Shown here one piece after another: positions 1-10,700 of a DNA stretch of 21,958 bases. Positions within the stretch are counted from its first letter, which is position 1. Each line of letters begins with the position of its first letter. A program made the translations under genes and the position numbers. The DNA is from Azolla pinnata (taxonomy: Eukaryota; Streptophyta; Polypodiopsida; Salviniales; Salviniaceae). The stretch is from assembly GCA_037176905.1 (NCBI GenBank), contig JBBBWG010030643.1, forward strand, positions 102,311 to 124,268. Reading direction: 5' to 3'. Under the pieces are notes generated by a model, which saw only the letters and a list, made by a program, of their open reading frames with translations, was not told the DNA's origin and did no database searches.

Positions 1-211
1 GTCTTGTCTTCCACAGTCTTGGTGGCAGAGCCCACCCACCATCGCTCGCGACGCAGTGAATGCAGAGGAGCAGCAGAAGCGAGGCGAGACGAAAGGAAAG
101 GGGAAAGGAGGACTCTCGGTGGTGAAGGGCTCCGTCTCTCTTCCGCTCTGCACAGAAAGACCTGCAGCCCTGCACCAGAACCGCAGGTTCCAGCTCGCCC
201 CACACCACACC
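1..211 (+). other. 5' leader and proximal upstream sequence of the FSH1-family gene
   Basis: This stretch is purine-rich around 60-115 and leads into the ATG at 212. It contains the short in-frame upstream ATG at 56. No TATA element was recognised. The true transcription start may lie outside the window. Confidence 0.4.
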
Positions 212-1800
212 ATGGCCGACAAAGCTGTGGCCGCTCGCTGCCCTCACAAACGCCTACGAGTTCTTTGCTTGCACGGCTTCCGCACCAGCGGCGGCATCTT
301 GGAGCAGCAGCTCGGAAGGTGGGATCCTTCTCTGCATCATCTTCTAGACATGGTATGTCCGCCCTTCCCTTTGCCTGGCTTCTTCCTCGATCTACTCTCG
401 ACGTCCCACAAACCCTAGTTCGGGGACGTGCATTGTTGTGCATCCAGAACACAGAATCGTTTACGGAAGCATGGATTTGTCTATTCTCCCAGACCTTCGT
501 GGATGCTCCATTCCCTTGCCGCGGGACGTCTGAAGTAGAGGGAATATTCTCGCCGCCGTACTACGAGTGGTTTAGCTACGACATTGTAAGTGAAATCCTT
601 CTTTTCATCAGGGAATTTTCGCCAACAAATGCGAGGAATCTATTAGAAATTGTAACTTATTTGCCGATTTTGAAGCGTATTCAAATGCTTAATCTGGAAA
701 TAAATTTACCGGGAGGCTAAGATCTTGCCAGATATGGCTCTGGTCCTCTGTTAACCCTACTCTCTAGCATAACACATCAAGGTTTTCTCTGCCCCCATAT
801 CTTTCAGACATTCAAGGAATACGAGGGATTGGAGGAGTGCATCGAGTACATATCAGATTATATGTATAAGCATGGACCGTTTGACGGATTGATGGGGTTC
901 TCTCAGGTATCTCGAACCATCAAGCGCCTGCGGTACCTTCCATAGATCTAATTTACACATGGTAAACATTTTCTAGAAATCTTGTTCCTGATTTTCTCTT
1001 TTCATTTCTAGGGTGCTGTGCTTAGTGCTGCACTTGCAGGTCTACAAGAGAAGGTAAGTCATCATCATCACTGCGGCTTTTGCCTTTTATTTGTCACCAG
1101 GACACTATGCTGTGCTGTGGCTTGGCTGACTGAAGCCAAGAAATCCTAAAAAAGAGAGTATTTCCTGATCGGTCTCTATGTTACAATCCACAGAGCCTTT
1201 ACCTCTGTAGGCATCCACCACTTCGATTCGTTATAATCATCTCAGGTGCCATGTTCAAGCACCCGAAATGGAAGGAAGATTGCTACTCCCCCCGTATAAG
1301 CTGCCCATCGCTACATTTCATCGGCAAGCGTGCATTGAACCATGCTAAACATTTTGCTCATATTCATCATCATTCAGTTACAGTCCACGAGAACGCAGAT
1401 TTGTAAAATTTCTGATGGGCATGTCGATTGTGTTGCATCAGGATCGCGAGACTGGCTGAGGAATAAGAACAGGGAGCTATTAGAGGCATTTGAAGCTCCT
1501 GTCGTCATCCATCATGAAGGCAGACACTGCGTGCCTAGGCTAGGTATGCCTTTGCATGTCATAGATATTGAATTTACACTTCCAAAGATATCGAGTCTGA
1601 GTGAAAATTATGTCATGCATTATGCATTGTGAATGAAGCATGTTTGTTGTCTGCCTTGTGTGATTTCAGATGAAGAGGCAACTAGTGCTGTGTTCAATTT
1701 CCTCCACAGGATGCTTGAAGTTGAAGATGGTGCCAGTCCAACCCCTGACAAAGTCTTGCAATGCGAGGAATCTCCATCTGAAATTGAAGTGATTGCATGA
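212..1800 (+). CDS. FSH1-family serine hydrolase (alpha/beta hydrolase, DUF341), seven exons
   Basis: Coding exons are 212-352, 493-585, 808-906, 1012-1053, 1194-1323, 1442-1543 and 1670-1800. Joined, they give one open frame of 245 codons plus TGA. The N-terminus carries the family signature LCLHGFRTSGGI (about residues 18-29), then DAPFPCRG and PPYYEWF. The nucleophile motif GFSQG (Ser110) is split across the exon 3/4 junction. FIGSRD gives the likely catalytic Asp172, and EGRHCVPRLD gives the likely catalytic His197, completing a Ser-Asp-His triad. Length and order match the soluble FSH1/OVCA2-like hydrolases, which act on small esters; the natural substrate here is unknown. The start is the ATG in acCATGGcc context; an upstream in-frame ATG at 56 would add 52 low-complexity residues and is less likely. 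No signal peptide is visible, so it is probably cytosolic. Intron 5 appears to use a GC donor; a GT alternative six bases on (exon to 1329) would add two residues. It converges with the FNBP4-like gene. Confidence 0.9.
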
Positions 1801-1978
1801 TCAACCATCCAGCATCCGTACATCATCTCTGATTCTAGTTACATGATATTTTTCAGGATGATTCCTTCCAACTAAAGCTAACAAGTTTATATTCAAACAC
1901 ATGTTAAAACAGATGAATGTATAAGATTTGGTGCATCTGAAGCATCTAAATATCGAAGATTATGTATCTGCTTGTAAA

Positions 1979-1984
1979 AATAAA
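1979..1984 (+). promoter_or_regulatory. Candidate poly(A) signal AATAAA of the FSH1-family gene
   Basis: AATAAA lies 179 bp after the stop codon of the FSH1-family gene. A second AATAAA lies at 2065-2070. Plant poly(A) signals are loose, so this is only a plausible 3' end. Confidence 0.35.
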
Positions 1985-2003
1985 ACCCACTATCAACCGA
2001 CTC

Positions 2004-2061
2004 TTTCAACTCATAGCACACCTTAACAGTAACGATTGATTTTGATTTCAACTCATAGCAC
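2004..2061 (+). repeat. 16-bp exact direct repeat, two copies 42 bp apart
   Basis: TTTCAACTCATAGCAC occurs at 2004-2019 and again at 2046-2061. It lies next to the two candidate poly(A) signals downstream of the hydrolase gene. Confidence 0.8.
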
Positions 2062-3252
2062 TGTAATAAAATTTTGGGCACATGAAATTCGGGCTTCTTG
2101 ATTACAACCCAGCATTTTTTTGGGTAAATTGTGGAAGTAGGCAACGTTATAAACCTTTTCTTGTTTATGATATGTCAGCCAAAAAGGCATGTTTAAACAG
2201 TAAAATCCTCACAAATTTTCAACGTTCTACAATGCAATTGCTTACTTCTGCGATTTATTTTGACAGAACGTTTAATTTTACAATCCAGCTCCTATTGAAC
2301 GCTTAGTGATCAAAAAACATTTTGTTGATAACATATCTAGTCTCTATAATTTCTTCCACAAATATGCAGCAAAGGGATCTCAGATTGAATTGTAGGGAAT
2401 ATTTCTGTTCATTTCTGCTGCCTTCAACAACTCTTCATAGGAACACTATGAATTATGTACCAACTCGAAGACTGAATCCCATTCAAAATGCAGGTAATCT
2501 AATGGACATTTCACTTGATGGTCATCTCTGACATTTTATGATGACTTCCTGAAATCTGTAAAGCAACCGAAACATCTGCAGAGGATGGTTGATTTATATT
2601 ATTCGATAAAAGACAATAACGGTATGCTAAACAAATGATCCAATTCTAAATCAGCAACACTTAAAATGGGCAAATTATTTTCAAACCACCAAGAACAGCT
2701 TCAGAATTTCACATCATCAGTTAAATATTTTGGAGGGCAGCTATTACATTTCATCCCTGAAAATAATGAGCTGCATCTTACACGATTCTGCAAATCAAAG
2801 GCTTCCAGGACTCTGCACAAGGTTGTTTCCTTGCAGATTCTCACAAAATCGGACTGCACTTTCAAGAGGCTTTGAAGCAGGGTTGTACAAACGGATTTTC
2901 TTGAAGCCTACAAACAAACGGAACCACTTATTACAATTTGACTTTTGCTTTATGGAGACAATCAAAGATCTGAAAGCTAAGAAGTTCAAGGTATGAAAAT
3001 GATCATCTTGACTTTAACCTAGAAGTGAAAAGAATCAAAGGCTTAAAACAGATATACCACTAAATGCTAAAATACAAAATTGATATGAGAATACTGTACT
3101 AACGAACATAGAGCACATATTTTAGCACTCAGAATGTAAACAAACTGAACATAAGAAGAAAAAAATTCACCAGAAAAATAGGGCATACCATGCACCAACA
3201 AATACGTCTATGTGGAACAACAGGCAAGTGCAGTTCTTCAAGTACATAATGC

Positions 3253-3702
3253 TCAAACAGGTACATGCCAATCAGCAATCAGCACTTGAAATGCAAAATA
3301 CCTTAGTTTTAAGGCCAGAGGAATATCCGGCGAGCCTGCGAATTCCTCTTTCACATCCACTCCTAGTTTCACATTGCTCAGCCATATGATGAATTTCGTA
3401 TGATGTTTGTCTCTGTAAAGCGCGTGAGAAAAGAAGCTACATACTTGTTGAGAGATGTATTCTTCTAGGCATCCTGATTGGATCCTTGCTAGCTTTCTGA
3501 ACCTTTTAGCATCAGCAGAGATTGACAAACTGTTATCCAACCTATCATCCATAAAGTTCACCCCTCTTCTGATGCTATATAACAGTTGCCAAATATCCGC
3601 TGGGCCAAACTTTTCTTCAAACAAGAGTCTGTTGCTAAGTTTCTGATCCCTTCCAGAACAATGCCAGGTTATCGAGCAAAATGTGGCATCAATTTGTAAC
3701 AT
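3253..3702 (-). CDS. Unrecognised ORF, 149 codons, possibly not a gene
   Basis: The minus strand is open for 149 codons from the ATG at 3702. The predicted peptide has mixed, protein-like composition (for example KRFRKLARIQSGCLEEY and FFSHALYRDKHH) without low-complexity runs, no clear signal peptide and no motif I recognise. It lies about 400 bp beyond the stop codon of the FNBP4-like gene on the same strand. It could be chance ORF in a long 3' UTR, an unannotated 3' exon of an alternative transcript, a relic of a coding sequence, or a small lineage-specific gene. No function is proposed. Confidence 0.2.
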   Translation of the reverse strand: MLQIDATFCSITWHCSGRDQKLSNRLLFEEKFGPADIWQLLYSIRRGVNFMDDRLDNSLSISADAKRFRKLARIQSGCLEEYISQQVCSFFSHALYRDKHHTKFIIWLSNVKLGVDVKEEFAGSPDIPLALKLRYFAFQVLIADWHVPV

Positions 3703-3840
3703 TCTTATCCAACTGTTCTGCAGAGCAGGCTACTTCCATAGACCCTTATCTTTAAGTTCTGACACCTTTTAGAACATCCACAGGTTCTTGAGCAGAATGT
3801 GATATCAATTCTTCACATGTTCTAACTGTCCTGCAAAAAG
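3650..3840. repeat. Imperfect tandem duplication, about 80 bp, offset about 117 bp
   Basis: The stretch around AGGTTATCGAGCAAAATGTG (from 3665) is echoed by AGGTTCTTGAGCAGAATGTG (from 3782). Both copies continue into similar ATCAATT, ACATT or ACATG, and CTG(T)CCTGCA-like segments. Confidence 0.6.
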
Positions 3841-4097
3841 TGAGCAGAAAGTGACCCGTCCACTTATCTTTTAATCCACTTGTCCTTTTACTGCTGATAA
3901 CCCAGCCAAGGAACCACAGTCACTAGCAGGCAGAAGCTATCATGTGTCATTCAAGAGAAGAAGCAAGTATGACCTACAGAAAGTTCATAGATTCGTCTCA
4001 TGGGTCAAAATTGACCTCTGTGGACGCTAAAAACTTCTAATTCTACTTTTAATAGGGACAGAAATCCACTGACCTTATGAACCTAGAAAGGTCCAAC

Positions 4098-7000
4098 TTA
4101 TGCCGAAGGTTTATCCCAACTTGTTTCCTGTGTTTCCAGATTACCATAATAAACTTCACCAGATTCCTCATCCCAAAATGCCTGCAAATTCATTGTATTT
4201 AGATCTACAACCATATATTAACTAGCCCTTACTGGCTGTAATGCAATGGATGATCCTTTGCAGGTAAATTTGGATAGGCAAAAGTAAAACCTCGCATACC
4301 TGCCAGCCATCAGGAAGGCCCTTCGATATTTGTGTCAGATCAGGTTTATGTGCTTTCCCATTACTTTCCTTGTGAATTTCCTTTCCTGAAAGTGCAGAGC
4401 TTTCCTGGACAACCCCTTTTGTCGCTTCTGCTTTCTTTGCCCTTTTCACCCTCTCACGCCTAAAAGAATTGCATCAACCATCGATAAAAACTTTGCAGCA
4501 ATTTAAGCAGAAATGGCATATAGTAACAATGACAACCAACCAGTCTACAGTTCCTAAGGGCTGAAAATTTGCATTGTCCAATGCTCCTCCACTAGCAATT
4601 TGTTGCCTCCGCCATTCCTGTCATCAGGAAGGAAAATAATATCAATTTTCAAAAATTCACTTTTTCATGAGTAATGTTCTGTTTATGGCATTTCAGGTAC
4701 CTCAATTTCTTTCTGTTTTTTCTTCTCAATGACTTCTAGGTCATAAAATTCCTTATCATCCTCCTCCGCATCACTACCATGCAACTCTTCCTTTGCTTGC
4801 TTCCACTGGATCGGGAAAGAAAAACAAATATGGCTTACAACAGTAACTGAGTAACAGAGTTTCATTCAAGATTGATTATCATCAAAGAGAAACCTCACCT
4901 TACTAACCAAAGTAGAAACTTTCTTATTGAGCATTGTAGCACCAGAAACTGACTGTGCCCGTTTCTTAGTAGCTTTACCTGGATCATCCAAGACATTCAT
5001 TAATAGGACTTAACATTAAGAAAAGTTAATTTGAGAATTTAGCACCTTTTGGGGGCTTCTTGGCGTCTGTACTGGTTGCTACCACATTGCTCTCAGCACC
5101 TGCAACAGAAGATTCGGGCAATGCAGATATAGTTGACATTGATTGATATGCACTAGTGTCTGAGGTTCTGAATGTGCTTTGTGATATTGACGGGAAAGCT
5201 ACAGAAGGCCTCGGTGGAGCAAGTGTTGTTGCCCATCCAACATAGGTTGAGATAGGACCTGATACAACACTATATGGTTGTTCTATTACCCCCATCTCAT
5301 TAGCTTGGGCATTAAGCGTATAAGAACTCGGGACCTCATGTACATATGTTCCATAAATTGAAGGGTCCACAGCTAGTGTCTGATAATCTAGAGTTGAAAC
5401 ATAGTCTGCCGGATTCATATAATCTGTGGGATAATATTCCGCATTAGGAACAGAAGAATCTGAAATGTATGTTTGTACAGGTTGTGGAGAACTTGGGGGC
5501 AAGGGTGGTGGCTCTTCTGGTGGTGGTGGAGGAATTATCTCTGTTTCTCCTGGAGGAGGAGGGGCCCATCCATCATCAGGCGGCAATGGTGGCACCCAAT
5601 GGCTAGAATCGGAGTAGAACTGATGATCTGCTGAATGTAATGAACCAACGTCCACATGAACGGGATAGCTGTAGGTAGCCGTTGACGATACAATATCTAG
5701 ACCAGTACCAGGAACAGCTGGCTCAGCTTCGACATCATTATCGACCTCCATGTCTACCTCCATATCCACATCTGTTCCATTTGTTCCTGAATGACTGCGC
5801 CCTTCACCCAAATTCGGGTATGATGCATGGACTTTACCATGAATTTCACCTTCCTCAACATCCTCGCGAGTAGCCAAAATACCATTAGCTGAAGCTTGGA
5901 TGTCAGACGTTTTATTGCAGCTTTCCGCATATTGGCTCAAACTCCTATCTGCACATTTGTGTTCATTAGCTTCTGCAACAGTAGAGTGACTTAAGTCGGA
6001 AGTTCCAATGTTGATAGCATTTTCAGAAGAAAGAATGTCCTCAATTTTTGTCAACTCATCACATATCAGCGCAAAACAAGCCTCTGGTGCAAAATGAAGT
6101 GCAGAGAAAGCCTTCCAAACACCAAGTTGGACTTCCGTTTGTATTGCCATTACTGCATGCCATGAAAGTCTCTGAAGGGAGTCACTATAATGAAAACAGA
6201 AAAAAAACTGTCAATAAGGTGCAAACACACTCCTTTGCAAGCCCTATAGACACAGAGAAGAAGGAAAGCTAAATATCAGAAAATTTGAAAAGAGAACAGG
6301 TCTTGGAGGTTCAAAAAGAAGACTAGAACTACAAAAGGTTAAGGAGAACAAAAGCTTACATAGATAGCCTAGAATGTTGATAAATATAATAGAATTTATT
6401 GCTTCCACAATGACAAGAGATGGTAACTTATATAATCTTGAAAGTGGTAGTGGGATATGTCTTACCCAGCCAAATTCCGCAGCCGCAGCTGTAAAGCCTC
6501 TCCTTTTTCTTCAAGCATGGATCTAGCAATCTGCTGATGCGTTTCTGTACTAGCCACAGGGTCAGGAACAATTGAAAGATCTACAGCTGTAAACCCATCC
6601 CTTTTGCTCTCCCCTTCACCGGCAAGAGGATCTGATTGAATATCCAGCAGAACTCCATCATCTCTATCATCATTTTCAGTCGCTAGTGTGGCTCTTTCCG
6701 AGCTCCCGCTGTGTGCCCTGTATCCAGTGGTGTTCCCAGTACCAACCTCAGACTGTGGCAGTTGGCTGTCTTCAGAAGTCTCAGCAGTTTTCAGATTCTC
6801 TTCTGGTGTCACAAAAGTGGCTTCTTGAAGGGCAACCTGAGAATCAGGAACACTCTCAGAGGCTACCTTCAGATTAGAGTCAGATAATAATCGCCCTTCG
6901 TTTGATGTCGTTTCTGAATCTTTGATGGGACTCAGGAGCGTATCTCCTAATTGCTTATCACACTCACTTTTATCTTTGTTCAAAGTATCTACCGGCAGTG

Positions 7001-9474
7001 TCTCGCCTGCCAATGCCTCTGTGGCAATCTTCTGATTTATAAGGTCATCTGGCCTGTCAATGGCCGCCTTCTCGAGTGAAGTTGGCATTTCCCAGGTAGT
7101 TTCCCCTGTCCGAAGGTTCCAGTAATAATATTCACCACTATCTTCGTGTAGAACAGTTTGCCATTCATTTTGAGCCGCCTCATCTTTAACAGAAGTATCA
7201 AACCTCTGAATACCACCGTCTTGTTCTATTTCAATGTTCCCTTGTTGAAGAATTTCATTCAGCAAAGCATCTTCAGAATTTTCCTGAATAGAAGTATGAG
7301 TAAATAGCAGGCTAGAACAAGTGTAACTTTTATTGAGATTCATACCTTCTGAAGTTCATGTTGGTAACTGTATTTACGAATTTGCATCATCTAATTGACT
7401 CAGCATTTCTAAACATAGAGCATTTAAAAGTATCTTTAAACCACAGAGGCAGATACAAACTGGACGCGAATGCACCACATCATGAAAAAGTTCAATCATG
7501 TGAGGCAAGAGCACCATGTCTTTAACAAGTTCAAGATATGTACATCATGATCCACATCCCAGCACAAAGTGTCATTAATGCTAATAAAATGGGCTAATAA
7601 AAGTGTCCACTTTTTTATAAGTCTTTTGGTCAACATGCATTTCAATTTGATGCAGAAAACTGAGCTTTTCCTTTCACTTTACTTGAATTTATAATAGACC
7701 AAGGACTTTCCTAAGATCAACATGTCAAGAACACGTACAAAGTTTTAGGATAAAGATGTCATTCAGCAGGAAAGAACCTAACGAGCTTATAATAGAGCAG
7801 GAAAATGTACTTGCAACAGAAAAGGAGAGGCAGAAACTCAATAAGAAACTGTCTTATCACTGAGATCAATTTATATTTATCAAAGCATAATTCATGTAGC
7901 AATATAGACCAAAATCAAATAGTTCATAGAAAGTTGGTAATACCTGCTGACCCGAACTCTTTGGCGTTTCATCATCCTCTTCATCATCACTATATTGCCC
8001 AAGCAATGAAAGGGGGTTTTCAGAAATTGGTTCTGCAAAAAAAAAAAATCGTAACTATGAAGGAGAAAACAGTTTTGATTAGGAAAGATAAATGCCAAAA
8101 AACCTCAACCAACAAGCTCAATACAAAAATCAACTGTGAGGTGAAAATATTTGCATTGATAATTCCTCATGGCTTTACTTGCAGGCATCTAGATCAAAAA
8201 CTAGTTCAATGGTACCTAAGAAAGTGTGGCATCTACATGAGGCTCAAGCTTAACCAGCAAGCGCACGTGCACAGAGAGAGAGAGAGAGAGAGATGCATTC
8301 TTTCGAAAAAAATTAAATTTACTTTTCTCATAGTTTTGGAAGGAAACATGCATCTGCAGTTGGGATTGGTATGCTAATGTTGCATGAGAAAAGATTATAT
8401 TGGGAATCTATACACCTTGCATAACCCACACAAGTTGAAGCCAGAAATTTCATAGAGCCAGGTATTACATGACAGAGCAATAGCCGTGGCAGGTCAGATG
8501 AAATTTCTCACACTGATTCAGAGGCAATGCTAGGTAGTGAAAGCCCTTGTTGTAGCATTCTGGATTCTATAGAGGACTTTGATCATCACAAGGTTCCACG
8601 TGTGAGGCTGGAACCAAATAACAGTTATTTGTTCATAATCTTGAAGTACTTAGGATGCTAATAATCTGCAGTTCATAGTTGATTATGAGGGCGTCAATCA
8701 TGCCTTGAAAATAAAAATTCTAACTTTGACCACCTAAAAGTTTGCAGAGATTCATCTATTAGCTTTAATTACAAATTTGACATATAAGTTCATACACATA
8801 CGAAATTTGGTGCGCAGAAAAACCTATAGAATTACAATTCTGACACTTGAGATTCTGACATGAATATGCACGTATGTACGTATGGATGGATGGATTATAT
8901 ACTTATCTGTATTTGTATGTATTTGGGTGTGTGTGCATATACGTAGTTGTGCACATTAATGACCTTCAACTCGGCTAAAGATCATGCAGTCCAGCGTGCA
9001 ATCATGAAGTGTAAGAATTAACGCACTTGCAACATTAAGCATATTTGTGAACATCAGAGTAATTCAACGTGGTTCTGAGATCAGGGTGGACGACATAGAA
9101 AACACATACTCTTTTAGGTTTTCTCTTCTCCAGGCATCACACGGATGAGAAACGCATTTACCAGCGCACATCCGATGGGTTGCAGCTCATAGAATCGCAC
9201 TCCGGAGCAGATGAACAATTGGCCTAGCCCCGCAGGCTGGTAAGATGACGGCAGAAAATGCCCGATGGAGAAGGAGGAAAAGAAGACAGGGCGACTTACC
9301 AGATTCTGTGCGCGAGGCTACAGTTGGTGGAGACGGAGGGGGGGGAGGAGGAGGGAGAGGATCTCCGGAGGGGGGAGCGGAGGAGAGGTCGAGCTTCACT
9401 CTTCGTCCAGCCTGCTGGAGCTGCTGCTGCTGCAGCTGCTGTTGCAGAAGTCGTCGCTCCCGTCTCTTCCCCAT
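4098..9474 (-). CDS. FNBP4-like protein with two WW domains and proline-rich tracts, nine exons
   Basis: Exons in coding order are 9474-9300, 8032-7944, 7283-6466, 6169-5046, 4978-4899, 4805-4701, 4617-4541, 4459-4300 and 4181-4098. Phases agree at every junction and give 903 aa ending in TAA. The N-terminus is MGKRRERR, then a Gln-rich stretch (about 11-21), a Pro run (about 41-50) and an acidic SDDEEDDE patch (about 73-80). WW domain 1 spans about residues 125-155, with Trp129, the YYYWN core and Trp152 plus Pro155. A proline-rich block lies at about 554-591. A lysine/glutamate-rich, probably helical segment follows (about 740-850). WW domain 2 is at the extreme C-terminus (about 871-901, Trp875, EVYYGN, Trp898, Pro901), split by the last intron. 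Two WW domains plus proline tracts are typical of formin-binding protein 4 relatives, which are thought to bind proline-rich partners in nuclear or splicing complexes. That role is inferred from family resemblance. The first intron (1.27 kb) is the longest. Confidence 0.88.
8033..9299 (-). other. First intron of the FNBP4-like gene, 1267 bp
   Basis: The donor is GTAAGT and the acceptor follows a pyrimidine run ending TTTTGCAG. The intron holds an (AG)10 microsatellite and a low-complexity stretch at about 8866-8945 built of GTAT, GGAT and GTGT motifs. No independent gene was seen in it. Confidence 0.75.
8273..8292 (+). repeat. (AG)10 microsatellite in an intron
   Basis: Ten uninterrupted AG dinucleotides lie inside intron 1 of the FNBP4-like gene, just after the G-box-like hexamer CACGTG. 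Confidence 0.9.
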
Positions 9475-9510
9475 AGCGAGGCCTGCTCCCGGTCGGAAGA
9501 CGGAATCTCG

Positions 9511-9519
9511 AAACCCTAA
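9511..9519 (+). promoter_or_regulatory. Telo-box motif AAACCCTAA upstream of the FNBP4-like ATG
   Basis: AAACCCTAA lies 37 bp upstream of the start codon, in the probable leader or core promoter. In plants, telo-boxes occur near starts of housekeeping genes and are bound by telobox-binding or Pur-alpha-like proteins and by Polycomb recruiters. Function here is inferred only. Confidence 0.4.
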
Positions 9520-9720
9520 ACCTGCTCCGCGGGCCTGCGATGAGACGCCGTTCCGCTGCTTTCTGTGTTGGCGAGCTGCGAGACCAAAAAACACAGAGAT
9601 TAGTTTGAAGAAGAGAGAGGGACAAGTTTAGGGGAAACTCCAAACCTACCCTTCATCTCTAAATTCCACTCAATACCCTTCTTCCCTCTACATACGCATC
9701 TGCTGCTTCTGCTTCTTGGT

Positions 9721-9795
9721 TCTTGCTTCTGCTTCTGCTTCTGCTTCTTGCTTCTGCTTCTGCTTCTGCTTCTTGCTTCTGCTTCTGCTTCTGCT
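9721..9795 (+). repeat. Minisatellite, three perfect 25-bp copies
   Basis: The unit TCTTGCTTCTGCTTCTGCTT plus CTGCT occurs at 9721-9745, 9746-9770 and 9771-9795 with no mismatch. It is itself built of GCTTCT hexamers, and degenerate hexamers extend left to about 9702. It lies about 250 bp upstream of the FNBP4-like start codon. Confidence 0.92.
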
Positions 9796-10700
9796 TTGAT
9801 CCTCCTGATTTGTTTGCCTGGTGTCTGGAGATTTCATACCCCGTTCAATGGGCCTTCTCGAGTCCAAACTGCCCATTTCTCAACCTGCATTTTCATGTCT
9901 ACTCCGTTGCTTCTTCTAAGTATCATAAAACGTGCCAGCACGTAGGCATTTCCGATTCTCCTCCTCATCAGATTTAGGGTGCAAGGTTTAGTTAGGGGTC
10001 CTTGTGGCTATGGGCTCGACTTGTCACGTGAATTTTCTAGAGGCAAGCCTAGTGCAAGCAATTGCAATGCAGATTTCATCTTCTAGAATCACTCTTGACG
10101 TCGCATGTCATGGCTATTCGCCTGCTTCTCGCATATTGAGGGTCAAGGCTTGTGATCTAAATAAATGGGAATAGAATATTGATCTCGATGAAGACGGGCA
10201 TGTGCTCTACTAGAATGCCCAAGTGGAGTCAAGGAAGCCCCACAAAGCCATCGTCGCTTGCTGCTTCGAGAACTTGTTGAAGCCGTTTGATCAGATCTAG
10301 AATGCATCCTTGTTGATAAAATGGGTATAAGCAATCGGAGTCCATTGTCCGATCAAAGGCATGCATGCGCTAATCGATTCAGAGTCAATGCTCGATGTGG
10401 ACATTGAGTTCAGGCTCCAAAACAATCCTTCAAAGCTTCATCCATTGGGTTGGTTTCCAACATCTCTCTCTCCATTGTCGATCGATACCCACCATCATCG
10501 ACCGAAACTGCGTACCAGCAAACAAGACCGCAAGAGCAAGAAAGACCAAGAAAGGAAACATCGTTTCCCATTACATTTACAGTATCAAGCAAATGACACC
10601 AATAGGTGTACATACCATGGGAACATCTAGCGAATGATCGATCCATCGAATCGCATGAGATGAGATCAAATGAAGAATCCGATGGGGATCGGGATCGGGG

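Larger units (their letters stand above)
1801..4097. other. Convergent intergenic or 3'-UTR region, AT-rich
   Basis: The space between the stop codons of the plus-strand hydrolase and the minus-strand FNBP4-like gene holds no recognised gene. It contains a 16-bp exact direct repeat (2004-2019 and 2046-2061), an unrecognised minus-strand ORF (3253-3702) and an imperfect ~80-bp duplication (about 3650-3726 and 3765-3840). Some of it is probably the 3' UTR of the two flanking genes. Confidence 0.5.
9475..10700. other. Spacer between the DUF936 gene and the FNBP4-like gene
   Basis: Two minus-strand genes are separated by 1.2 kb. The part near 9475-9700 should carry the leader and promoter of the FNBP4-like gene. 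The part near 10400-10700 should carry the 3' UTR of the DUF936 gene. It contains a 25-bp minisatellite and a CACGTG hexamer at 10025-10030. I see no gene or RNA here. Confidence 0.5.

Noticed and set aside
4-720. Long plus-strand ORF across the start of the hydrolase gene
   Set aside because: It reads through introns 1 and 2; only the exon 2 part matches the hydrolase family, and the spliced model explains it.
7805-8377. 190-codon plus-strand ORF around exon 2 of the FNBP4-like gene
   Set aside because: It spans an intron, a real exon on the other strand and the (AG)n repeat; its peptide is low-complexity and unrecognisable.
9245-9631. Overlapping plus-strand ORFs opposite exon 1 of the FNBP4-like gene
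   Set aside because: They are shadows of the poly-Gln and poly-Pro codons, with low-complexity Gly, Cys or Leu runs.
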